This document shows positions 39,983 to 50,617 of a stretch of DNA of 64,000 nucleotides, one piece after another (the stretch's first letter is position 1; every line of letters begins with the position of its first letter). The notes under the pieces are model-generated. The model was given only the letters and a program-made list of their open reading frames with translations, was not told where the DNA came from and ran no database searches. The stretch is from the NCBI RefSeq assembly GCF_901709675.1, contig NC_051095.1, positions 15,451,456 to 15,515,455 on the forward strand, read 5' to 3'. The position numbers and the translations under genes were made by a program. Source of the stretch: Syngnathus acus (taxonomy: Eukaryota; Chordata; Actinopteri; Syngnathiformes; Syngnathidae).

Positions 39983-42900
39983 ATGCCCCAGACTGGGTGC
40001 TCAGGCACAATGTTCACCACTCCTAGTGGCTTCAGCCCCCATCTGGCCTGCGCTGAGCCTGAGGAGGAGGAGGAGGCTGCACAGGAGGGCCAGGGGCCAG
40101 CAGCTTGCCTGGCTGATGGGCCCCCCATCAGCTCTGCCTCACTGGAAACCCTCATCCAGAATCTCGTGCCTACTGCTGACTACTACCCTGAGGTAAAGGG
40201 CACTTGAATGACTCTTTGTAGAGCGCTGACCTCGATTACAAAGCAGAAAAATCTCAACTTGGATCAGCACCAAATTTTGCACTTCCTACTTTTGCTTTCG
40301 TTCGTGCATTGCTTGTCAAGAGACAAATGTGAGAATAAATCTTATTTTACAATTGAAAGTGAAAAATATCCCCTGCGACATCACTTTGCTTTCTGTCAGT
40401 GCATCAATTATCGTAGAAATGCTGCCAGTGCGGCTGTGATTATTAGCTCGTCCATCTGCTGAAAATGCAAAACTTTCTTTTTAGTCCTAAAGTCTAAACA
40501 TAAATCTTGTTGCAATACACTTGTTACACACTTTTATACACACTTTTTTTTTTTATACTTTTCTACACTTTTTTCAAAACAAGTATTAGCGTTCTCACTC
40601 CTGTTTTCAAGAAACGGGGGAATATCAAATCACTGGAAATGAAAAGACAACTCACTCGCTCAGTTCTGTGTATTTGTCATTCCCAGATGGCGTTTATATT
40701 ATGTATTCATTAGCCATAAAAGAAACTCAACCAAATAATGTAATTTCGTTTTAATGCAAGCCAATGGTAAAATAAAGTGCAAAAACCATAAAGGGGCTTC
40801 CAGAAATTACCATCAATGTTATGGTCATTAAAAACCTTCAAAGAACAGAGCACCAACACAAACAAACTAATCTGATCTGATCTGCGGGAACAACAAATAT
40901 TAAAAAAAAAAGGAGCTACTGTGTCAAAGTGCAAGGACGTTCTCTTTGTGCTGTTTATTACGCTGCCTCTCCTCCAGTAAACTTCATTTCTGCCTTGCAT
41001 GTTGTGGCACGACGTGCTACAACTCCGAAGCCGTGCACTAAATGTAGACTTACTTATTGTAAAATAAAAATCCGAATGGTCACAGTGGCATGGATGATGA
41101 ACTGCGATGTGCGGGGTCCAAACCATCGTCATTCACTTTACAGATGAAATGTTTTGTTGACACGTGAACTAATGTCTCCTTCTGTCCTTTGACAGAAAGC
41201 GTATGTGTTTACGTTCCTGCTGAGCGCCCGTCTGTTCATCCCTCCTGCGGAGCTGCTGGCGCGCGTGTGTGAGCTGTGCATCAAGCAGCAGCAGCTGGAC
41301 CAGAGCCCACTTGATACGGTGAGCACTGCAGCACACTTAAAACCACACGGCACTCCATAATGCACATCCTCCCTCTTCTCTGCATGCACGTATATGACCG
41401 CTTTATGATTGTTCTCATTCAACAACAGGCCAAAGTGCGTAGGTTTGGCCCAAAGATCCTGCAGCTGCTCACAGAGTGGACGGAGACGTTCCCCTCTGAT
41501 TTTAAGGAGGAGAAGATGGTTGGACTCCTTAAAGACATCATTCACAGGATCGCTCCCTGCGATGAGGTCAGTCCATATTTATTCCTTCTTTGTTTGGGAG
41601 TGACGCTGCACTCCAAGCAAGTTACGTATCTGTGGCCATCATTACATAAGATGCTATATAGCTGTCATGTGGAATGCAGTGATGGGGAAAGAAATTCTGC
41701 TAAATCACTACCACTGTGTCAGCGTGAGGTTGAGTAGCCACGTCACAGTGTTACACAATCTTTGTACAGCAGGGCTGTGAGGAAAGAAGGACAGTTGGAT
41801 GTGCAGCCTCAAGGGAGGATGGATGGATGGATGGGCCGAGAACTCGGGGGGATGGGATACGGACAGCAGTGGGGAAAGGTAGAAGAGGAGAAGGAATCTT
41901 AGCAAAAGAGCAGGCAAGATGGAGGAAGAAGATTTGCGGGCAGAAAGAAGGGAAGGGCAGGCAGTGATGAATGTGTTGCTATTTTCAGCCCGTGTGTGTG
42001 TGGTGGGGAGGGGGGGGGGGGGTCATTCATTCGTGAGGCACACTGACCTCGCGGCCTCTGTGACCAGAATTTGGAGGGAGGAGCGAAGCGAAACACTTAC
42101 TCACCGCATGGCTGCAACTGCATGTGTGGAAAAACATGGAGTGAATCACATTTTCAGAAAGTATTTGAAATGTCTGAGTTACATCATTGACAATTTTTGG
42201 GTGGAAATGCATTGAGTTGACCACTTTACAAATATGACTCGTTTTGCAAAAGAAAAATAATGATTTTGCAGTAGAATAGCAATTAAAGATACATATATTG
42301 GAGCCATGGTGAAAAGAAAAAAAAAACACCAAGCATGGGCGTACTAGAAGAAAAATATTAATAGTATATTTAGTATGCAAATGTCCAAGGTACAGTATAT
42401 AGCAACACAAAAAATTAGGTTTTGTTTTAATGCATCACATTTGTACAACCACTTGAAACAGATCAAACTGATGATGGTGTTGACCACAAGATCCTCATCT
42501 TTTTGTTAAATGATGACTTCTCCCCATTCATAATATACATTAAAGTACAATAAGTTTTTAATACTAAAACTTTGTTTTGTGAACTTTCAAGCATATTTTT
42601 CTAATAGCTTACATTTATAACCGTTTTTCCAGTGGACTTTATTCTAATAGTATTGATTTAATTTCCAGGGTGGCCATGATACTCCTTGGTGCAGATGGAG
42701 AAGTGTCTGCTAAAATATGCATTGTCCTTAATTAAGACTTACTGACTGATCTCGCCTCTCATTCTTCTTCTATTCAGGCTTACTGGAAAACCTTAAACCA
42801 GGTACTGCAGAAGCTAAGCCAAAGGCTGGCCTTGATGAGTCAGGGGGAGGAGAGCATCATCAAGGTCTCCCTCAATGCCTCCTACATCTCCGACAAGCTC

Positions 42901-45900
42901 GTGGCCTTCAAGACCAAGCCCCCGCCCATCCAGAAGGACATGCTTTCCATCTGCAATGACCCTTACACCCTGGCACAGCAGCTCACCCACGTGGAACTGG
43001 TGAGGGAGGGGAGCTGAAGTGGGGGAGGAAGGGAGGAGGTTGAGGGTTGGACGGAGGTCAGGAAATGAGATGATAGCAAGGAGAAACGGCTGGTGGGAGA
43101 TTGGAGAGAGGAGGCCAAGGTTGGAGATAACATCAATGTGCCAGTAGGTGAGGAACGTACTAGATGAAGGGAAAGAAGTGAAAATAGTTGGGCTCCGTTA
43201 TTGCACATCAAGATATCACAAAATGGCAATCAAGCACTACTTTTATGTTAGAGCAAACAGTGAGTGGATGGCACATCAGTCTTGCAGCTCTGAGGTTAAG
43301 GTTTACTCTGCTCAACAGCACCTCTGTTGGTGGTGGCAAAGTACTGCACTCCATTTTGCAGTCAACAGACAAATGCAGTGAGGAAAAGTACATGGCAAAA
43401 GAACACTACTGATTGCGTGCACAGTCCCTTCAGTCCATGTGTGTGTGTCTGCGGTGTGGGTGGTTGTGTTTGTATAAGCGTGTACACCCGTGTTTGAGTG
43501 CTGACATCACCCCACAAGTCAGTCATTCGCCTGAGGCAGCAAACTACGTGGATAAACTGCAGTGATTGTATGTGATGTGACAGCTTCACACTCTCCCACT
43601 TCCGCCCCCAGAACACGCCAAACAAGGATCCGCACGCTCAAACTTAACATTCAAATGATTTGCATTTGTTTCCTTGGGACGTTAACTGCAAGCTTTGTAA
43701 ATTTCATGTATGCAACACAAGTTGTCGTTTGATGGCTGCACAAGTTGACAGTAGTTTACATTCCCGCTTGTACAATACTTGCATTATTATCTTAATAGAC
43801 AAGAATATTGCGTCCCCTTTGAGGAAATGTAATTCCTGTGAATTCCGTCCATGTGTGGTTACGTCCTGTTGATCGACTTTCATGACTGAAATGAAAATAA
43901 GCATTTGTGTGGGTCTTTTCCAGGAACATTTGAGTCATATTGGACCGGAGGAGTTTGTTCAAGCTTTTGTTCAGAAAGACCCTCTGGATGGAACCCGGGT
44001 AGGTTTTCAGAAGTCACGTTTGAATATTTTTGGTTAAATTTAACTTTCCAGAAAAAATGCATGCATATTTTTATTTTAGTAATGTATGTGTGGCTATTTG
44101 GGTTGACTTATGTTATGGAGGGTCAAAACAAGCACAATGCCATTGTTGAAAAATGTCAGGGTTTACTTTCTCATTAGCTTGCCATCTCTGAAGTGCCATA
44201 CGGTCTTCCTCACGCTATCGATCGTGTTACCGCTGCTTTCAGCCTGCTGCTGCCTTTGTCATTTACGTTCGCACAGGGGGTCATCCTGTAGACAGGAAGC
44301 TAATTACCATCAGAGCAATTCCCTCTGGAAGCATTTCCGTTACTCACTTGTATTTGCTTGTGTGTGTGTGTGTGTGCACATCAGCAACAATCATGTTTCA
44401 GTGACCAGAAGAAAACCTCCAACCTTGAGGCATATGTCAGGTGGTTCAACAGGCTGTGTTATCTGGTTGCAACTGAGATCTGCATGGTGAGTAGTGGAAA
44501 TGGGTGCACTTACTGAGAAAAAGTATAAACACCTGTCAACATTTTAGCGTGTCATTGTGTTGTGGGCGGCCAAAGGTACATTTGCAATAATCATGCTGTC
44601 AAATCAGTATTTTGCTAATTCCGCTCACAACTGGACATATAGTGCTCACTAACACAGATTTAGACAGATTTGTGAATAATATTTAAGAGAAACTGTCTTT
44701 TGGTGGATATTAAGGTTTTGGTTTAATCTTTTAAATTGCGTAGTTCGAAACAATGTAATGGTAACAACTGTTTTGTAAAAAAAATATCTATGTGTACATT
44801 TTGTTTGATAGATTTGCTTCATTTTTTGGAACCCGTTCAAATTAAAATAGGTTTGTTACGAATCGTGACTACCCTCTAGTGGTTACTGTTTATGCAAGAC
44901 GCTAATCCTCTGTTTTTATTATCTTAACAGAATGTTTTTTTTATACCTTTACTATGCTTTTCAGCTCTTTATATCTACAGTAGTTACCATTGGCTTCCTT
45001 GGATCTTCTTTGGCAGTAAACTCATGGACTAGCCAGGCGTCTGACCTTTAGTGAAATAAACGCTTCGATTCCACACAATAATGAACAGACCGATCGATTT
45101 GTCTCCATACTTATTATGGTTGTTCATTGCCTATTGCAGCCTGCAAAAAAGAAGCAGAGGGCCCTGGTGATAGAGTTTTTTATCGACGTGGCCAGAGAGT
45201 GTTTCAACATCGGAAACTTCAACTCGCTCATGGCCATCATCTGTGAGTCCACTAATCTTATGCTTGATTGAATTACAAGGCATTAATAATTAAAATGTCT
45301 CCCGCCCCTCGTTAGCCGGTATGAACATGAGTCCTGTGTCAAGACTGAAGAAGACCTGGGGCAAGGCCAAGACTGCTAAATTCTTTATTTTGGAGGTAAG
45401 AAATTCTGTACGGCCATTCACTAAGACCATCATACACCACACAGTAAGATGTGTCCTAATGATAAATTGTTTTTAATAGACTATGCCCTTGGGAATGATA
45501 AATGCTTGTCCATTTTTTCATTACTACTGCCACAGCAGGTTCTATTCTGAAGTTGACAGTCTTGCGCTTTCCCTTGACAGCATCAAATGGATCCTACAGG
45601 CAACTTTTACAACTACAGGACCGCGCTGAGGGGTGCCGCCCATCGCTCTCGGACGGCTAGCAGTAACAGAGAAAAGGTAGGCGTCCATGTTGTCTCTCGG
45701 CTTTGCTCGCTCTTTCGCTTGCTTTGCCCTCACTTCTGTTTCCCCACCTCAGATTGTGATCCCCTTCTTCAGTCTTCTCATTAAAGATATTTACTTTCTG
45801 AATGAAGGATGCGCCAATCGACTTCCCAACGGCCATGTTAATTTTGAGGTGAGATTTTTTATATTTTTTATTGTGACCATCCAGCAACAAAACACAAAAC

Positions 45901-46571
45901 GTTCTCTTTCTATTCTGTTTCTGACAATGTTATTTTAGAAATTTGTGGAGCTGGGCAGGCAAGTTGGGGAATTCATGATCTGGAAGCAGGTGGAGTGTCC
46001 ATTTGAGGAGGATCAGGCCATTCTACATTACCTCCACACTGCCCCCATCTTCAGTGAGGATGGTTAGTGTCTCGTGCACTTGTTTTTCCCTTAGGGCCAC
46101 AGCATTGGGGACACCTCAAAAATCTGATGAGGGAGAGCAATGTCCTCCCCGCTAAATTATGCCTTTCGATAATAATGCTCAGATTTTATTAACAATGTCG
46201 GTGTGGTATTAATGTAATGATATCTTAAATGTTTCAACATTCTAATGTTGAGTAAATTGCTTCTTCCCAGGACTCTACCTTGCATCCTATGAGAGTGAGA
46301 GTCCAGAGAACCAGGTGGAAAAGGACAGGTGGAAAGCTCTCAGGTAATTGTTGGAATGTTGTGGGATGCAAAATGTTTTAATGTAATTTGTGATTTGATA
46401 TAGGCAAATCTCTCTGGGGTCATTCTAAGCCGAAAGTCAAACAACAAGATTCTGAATTGACCTGCAAAACAGCGACTGTGTGTGCATGGTCAAGGAGCAG
46501 ACTTTGACAAGAACCTGTCATTCACCATCTCTGTTCTCCCTCCCAGGTCAAACGTTCTGGGAAAGACATGA
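39983..46571 (+). CDS. rasgef1c: RasGEF domain-containing family member 1C, complete
   Basis: Guanine nucleotide exchange factor of the RASGEF1 family, which activates small GTPases of the Ras/Rap group. Thirteen coding exons join in frame: 39983-40192, 41196-41318, 41429-41566, 42778-42999, 43924-43998, 44385-44486, 45140-45242, 45316-45395, 45581-45676, 45753-45848, 45939-46062, 46271-46343 and 46547-46571. The product has 488 residues (human RASGEF1C has about 466). A RasGEF_N/REM region starts near residue 52 (SASLETLIQNLVPTADYYPE) and the CDC25-like catalytic domain follows from about 225 (HLSHIGPEEFVQAF, NLEAYVRWFNRLCYLVATE, NFNSLMAIISGMNMSPVSRL). It ends LRSNVLGKT. The ATG lies 2 nt after an acceptor-like AG. 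Relative to the human protein there are extra residues (QQS and QKK) around CFSD, at the start of the 102-nt exon. Wording matches 1C better than 1A or 1B, and the mapk9 neighbour supports this. Confidence 0.96.
44359..44384 (+). other. rasgef1c: (TG)9 tract directly before a splice acceptor of rasgef1c
   Basis: Nine TG units (44359-44376) are followed by cacatcag, so the acceptor AG (44383-44384) sits only 6 nt beyond the tract and the usual pyrimidine stretch is largely replaced by TG. The exon behind it (44385-44486) is 102 nt, a multiple of three, so skipping it would remove 34 residues of the GEF domain without a frameshift. UG-repeat RNA near acceptors is known to bind TDP-43 and to weaken exon use in CFTR; an effect here is inference. 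Confidence 0.7.
44869..44884 (-). promoter_or_regulatory. CTCF-like motif
   Basis: The minus strand reads aaccactagagggtag, near the CTCF core, inside a rasgef1c intron. By eye only. Confidence 0.25.
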
Positions 46572-47131
46572 GGCACTGAAGGCAGCTGATCCTCTCACCA
46601 GCGAGGGCGCGCATGTTCCCATTGCACTATAATGAACTGAGAAGGAACCAAGCTGGTACTTAGGTGTTTTCTATCAAGAAAAGATTACTAAAAAAAAAAT
46701 GGATGGTGAACAGGATTCATCAAGAATATGGTGTAATGAAGGAAAAAAAAAAAGATGTGAAAATAATGAAGCTACTGAACAAATTATGATATAATACCAT
46801 GATGAGGATGTCCATGTACTCTGTGAAGACGTGTTTGTTTACTACCACGGAGTGTGCAGTTACAGGGAAAACTAGTTTATAACAACGAATTCCTACTGAT
46901 GTTGTTGCCGTTTTGGTATTTGCTTTGCTCTCTTTTTCTCCCCATCTTAGGTCTAAAGCCACAATAGCTATTTTATTTGATGTTTTCCTTGCATTGTAAT
47001 GTACTGTAATGAAATATTCCATGATGTGAAGGGCGCTGGTTTGCCCATATCAGCTGTTGAGTTTTATAATGTTGGTCTACTGTAGTGAAGGAATTGCTGT
47101 GTGTGCCTGCGAGGTTTGGGAAGTATTTGAA

Positions 47132-47284
47132 GTGTGTGTGTGTGAGTGAGTGAGTGAGTGAGTGAGTGTGTGTGTGTGTGTGAGTGAGTGAGTGAGTGAG
47201 TGAGTGAGTGAGTGAGCGAGCGAGCGAGCGAGCGTGCGTGCGTGCGTGCGAGCGTGCGTGCGAGCGTGTGTGTGTGTGTGAGAG
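47132..47284 (+). repeat. compound microsatellite (TG)n/(GAGT)n/(GAGC)n/(GTGC)n
   Basis: About 150 bp of purely alternating units: TG, GAGT, TG, GAGT, GAGC, GTGC/GAGC and TG again. Because the units are 2 or 4 bases with no stop, all minus-strand frames stay open and give artefactual Ser/Leu/Thr/His- and Ala/Arg-rich reading frames. It lies in the presumed rasgef1c 3' UTR. Confidence 0.95.
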
Positions 47285-48243
47285 ATTGGTGTCCACATGA
47301 AGCATCCAATGTCAACTGAGATTGCCTATTATAAGAATGACTGGAAATTCTTATTTGTCTTTTTTTATTATTATTTATTGTATTTTATTTTGCAGGTGGG
47401 GGTAATATGTGCTGTTGCTAAAGTGTTTACTCCTATCAGATGTGTTGTGCCATGAATTTGGGAAAACTGCAGTTAGCTTAGGCAAGTGTGTACATTCAGA
47501 CCCCACCTTTCTGCTCCTCAGGAAGTCTTTTCTCTTGACTGATGTTCAGTTGTCTTATATTTATGGAGATTTCTGTGCTGACAGATGTATTGTTTTTATT
47601 GTATTTTGTTTAATATGAAGTGATATGGCATGTTCGGGTGGGTTATTTCATAGAGAGGCATTGGGCGAGTTCACCTTGTGACCACTACCGCAAGCTGTAG
47701 TGATGATGCGTAGTGTTATGCTAATGAAGGAGAGTGTGAAGGAACAAAGGACGATCGTGCCATATCGATTTACTGGTTCAGGTCCATCTTATGTGTGGTG
47801 TGATTGTTTTGTGGGTTTGTTTTTGGCCCTTTTCTCGTGCTTTTTGGAACTCTTTGTAAGGATGTCCTAATAGGAAAGTAAGCGGAACCAGTGTATTTAG
47901 AAGCATTTTAAAACCAACCTCTTCATTATTATAGGCTTGATGTCAATATTTTCTCCTAATAATTTTCCTGTAAATCTAATAACTCTGCTCCTCATTCATA
48001 AACTTTCTCTAACCCACATATCAGTTATGACAACCACAGATGTGGCGTCCAACCTAAGATTGGTTTTGCTTGCATCTGTCCTGTGATTTTGATGACAATC
48101 GCCGATACACAACATCCACCACATTCATCTTAGCAAGAGTGTGTTTTAAGAATGGGATGCACCAGTGTTTTCCTTTATTTGGGTCAAACTGAAACCTTCA
48201 TGATTCCAGCATCACTGCAAAATGTGTGTTCCTTAAAACCTTT

Positions 48244-48249
48244 AATAAA
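48244..48249 (+). terminator. rasgef1c: poly(A) signal, rasgef1c
   Basis: AATAAA in an AT-rich context followed by a TG/T-rich stretch (cagttgtttaactg). Confidence 0.5.
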
Positions 48250-48270
48250 GTAAGCCATGCTCAGTTGTTT

Positions 48271-49028
48271 AACTGATCTTTATTTGCACCACCACTTTTT
48301 AACTCTGCAACATGCTGACACTTTACTCGTTTGTATGTTTTGGTGATCTTGTGCTTTTGAATAGGAAAGTCTAAAATACTGTTTGCCTATTACACGTCTG
48401 TCGTTTGTTGAACAGTTTTATTCCAAACAATATAACAGTTCATAACTTTTGTTTTGTAGCATATCATATTTTATGATGGGTGTGTCATCACTCATCAGTT
48501 TACGAATTAAACATTTTTATTCTGGTCTACTAACACCCAAGATAACGAAATCTCTTTGAAAAGGTGACAAAAGCACACATGCTCTGTAAAAGTATGGATA
48601 CTTGAGTAAAAGTGGACACATGGTAAAATTAAAAGTAGGCTTTTGATTCAACTCATTTACAAAGTATAAAAAAGTAGACTTGTTGCCTTTTGGGCTGGCA
48701 TAAAACATTCATCACAAATCATTCCTACAGATCTTTTGCTTCTATCATCGATAATACTGCATGATTCTCATTCCTCCATGTCGCTGCTTTTTCATCCCTG
48801 AAGTTGATTAATCAAATCTCATTGATGACTTTACAAATCAGTGATTCCATGAAACAAAATGATGCTGATCTAACAAATTAAATCCAAAAACGCATCCAAG
48901 TAATATCAATGTATCATCCATCCATTTAGTAAGTAGGGCAGTGATCACATGAAATTAAATCATGCCTAATTTATGTCCAGTAAAAACTAATCATACCCCA
49001 CAAGAATTGCTCTTAGGTCAATAGGCAG
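48271..49028. other. intergenic gap between tail-to-tail rasgef1c and tmem126a
   Basis: AT-rich, no gene, RNA or repeat that I recognise. Confidence 0.5.
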
Positions 49029-49040
49029 TTTATTTTTATT
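49029..49040 (-). terminator. tmem126a: tandem poly(A) signals, tmem126a
   Basis: Two AATAAA hexamers back to back on the minus strand (49040-49035 and 49034-49029), beginning 12 nt after the stop codon. They imply an unusually short 3' UTR. Confidence 0.65.
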
Positions 49041-49051
49041 TTTTGCACATT

Positions 49052-49669
49052 CTAGTTATTTAGTTCCTCTGCGTGCGGACCAAAAGTGATCTTGGCCAGT
49101 GTGTGGTAGCTTTCAAAGTGCCTGGAGCCAAGGAAAGTACCGAAAAAGGCCTGGAGGAGAATCACTGCCCTCATCTTCCTTAAAATCGGCCTGGAAAGGT
49201 CCAGCCAATACCGGAGGACGTTTCCCTTCTCCGGCAATGGCGCCGTGTTGTATCTGGACGCAAGGCCGATGTTGACAGGTAAAGCCAGGATGATGGGGTA
49301 CACTGCGCCGCCGATCACACCCACCAGTGCGCCCCTCATGAGCGCGCAGGTGGGGCAATTGAGGTCACCAGACAAGAGAGGGCTTGACACCGTGGCGTTG
49401 TAAAGGAAGTACGTCGTCATAAAGGGAAGCGCGGCCATCGGAAGGCTGGAGCTGATGGGCGCCTGAGTGACGTTCAGGGCTCGGCGGTACAAGCTGTTGG
49501 CGATCAGGCCGGCAAGCCCCCCGTTTCCTCCCAGATACATGGGCCCGTACAGGAAGAGCTTTTGGTCAATGTCGGGCAGCTTGTCGAAGTTCTTTGCCAG
49601 CAATTCGGCGATCGCCGCTTGTGAAAGTCTCTTGCCAGCGACGCTGTCCTTTGCGAAGTATTCTGACAT
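49052..49669 (-). CDS. tmem126a: transmembrane protein 126A, single-exon
   Basis: Inner mitochondrial membrane protein of the TMEM126 family. The human protein helps assemble the ND4 membrane module of complex I, and its loss causes optic atrophy. The reading frame is one uninterrupted exon of 205 codons (human about 195), ATG at 49669-49667 and TAG at 49054-49052. Visible features are an N-terminal soluble stretch and then about four hydrophobic segments, around residues 40-62 (LYGPMYLGGNGGLAG), 75-95 (LPMAALPFMTTYFLYN), 108-137 (RGALVGVIGGAVYPIILAL) and 165-185 (AVILLQAFFGTFLGSRHF). The human gene has several coding introns and lies on chromosome 11, away from the 5q35 genes found here, so this copy may have arisen by retroposition. 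TMEM126B is the alternative, but the overall wording favours 126A. No frameshift or premature stop is present. Confidence 0.88.
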   Translation of the reverse strand: MSEYFAKDSVAGKRLSQAAIAELLAKNFDKLPDIDQKLFLYGPMYLGGNGGLAGLIANSLYRRALNVTQAPISSSLPMAALPFMTTYFLYNATVSSPLLSGDLNCPTCALMRGALVGVIGGAVYPIILALPVNIGLASRYNTAPLPEKGNVLRYWLDLSRPILRKMRAVILLQAFFGTFLGSRHFESYHTLAKITFGPHAEELNN

Positions 49670-50204
49670 GTTCCGAGTTATTTGAACACATTCAACTAGG
49701 ACCAGGCCGCTAAAGGGTAAGATAAGGGCATCTCAACGTAACACGGGGTAGCGTTTCATTACTGTCAAACAGGGAGCTGACATTATTTACCCACAAGGCA
49801 ATGCGTACGATTGAGAATTTCGCCCTGAAATTTGTCTTCCAATCCGCACATTTATTTGAGCTAGTCCAAAAGAATGGTACTATAATCTGTTATAGTGAGA
49901 ATAACAAACCAAAACATATTAACTGATAGTAATTCAAATAGCTTATTTTTAATTGAAATTGTGACAATGTGGAATATTAGGTGCCTGGAAGTGTAAACTC
50001 GGAACATCAGAAAATAATACTACCGTGGGCGGATCTGTTGTGCATGACGGAAGGAGGGGGTGGTCTCATCCGCCACACGGTGAGGATTCACGGCATTCGC
50101 CATCTTTGAGAGAGAGACGTCGAATATATTTTCCATCTTTTATTAAGTTTTGTTTCTAGTACGCTTAAAATAAAGCGCCGTGGTCTACTTGTATATCAAG
50201 TGAG
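49670..50204. promoter_or_regulatory. shared divergent promoter of tmem126a and clk4, with the clk4 non-coding first exon
   Basis: The two genes start head to head. A YY1-type motif cgccatctt lies at 50098-50106 and an ETS-like acggaagg at 50047-50054. A good donor (gaggtaagg, exon end 50204) marks a probable non-coding clk4 first exon from about 50100 to 50204, joined to the acceptor at 50616-50617. No TATA box is obvious, as usual for housekeeping divergent promoters. Confidence 0.6.
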
Positions 50205-50617
50205 GTAAGGTTAAATGTTAAATTGTTGAAAAAATAGCTGTTTGAAAGCATTAGGGTTTATTCCAAATTACGACGGCTAAATTTAGCCAGTTAGCTTTTA
50301 TCTTCGACGCCTCGATGGCAGGGCCAACATGGCTGCTAGGCACTTTAGCTACGTTAATGTTAACGCTCATAAATACTAACAGCCTTTAGGAAATCGATTT
50401 TGCATGGATTTTTAAAAAATATTTTGAAACAATTGTAGTTTCATTACATTTAAACTCCAGCTGCAAACTTGCATATATCTTCAGTCAGTGATATTTCCAC
50501 ATCCATCGGGCCTTATACAAGCATCGCGGCGGAGCTAGCATTTACCGTTGTGTACATTTGGTGCATTTGCTGCATTTTAGCGATTACCGTGCATTTATTT
50601 TCTGCAATCTTATTTAG

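Larger units (their letters stand above)
46572..48270 (+). other. rasgef1c: rasgef1c 3' UTR
   Basis: No other gene. The first clear AATAAA after the stop is at 48244-48249, predicting a 3' UTR of about 1.7 kb. It contains the compound microsatellite at 47132-47284 and an AT-rich stretch near 47359-47390. Confidence 0.55.

Noticed and set aside
40710-41147. Overlapping open frames on both strands between the first two rasgef1c coding exons
   Set aside because: Intronic, with no similarity to known proteins and no splice support.
46973-47315. Three overlapping minus-strand frames rich in Ser/Leu/Thr/His and Ala/Arg
   Set aside because: Produced by the stop-free 2- and 4-base microsatellite, not by a gene.
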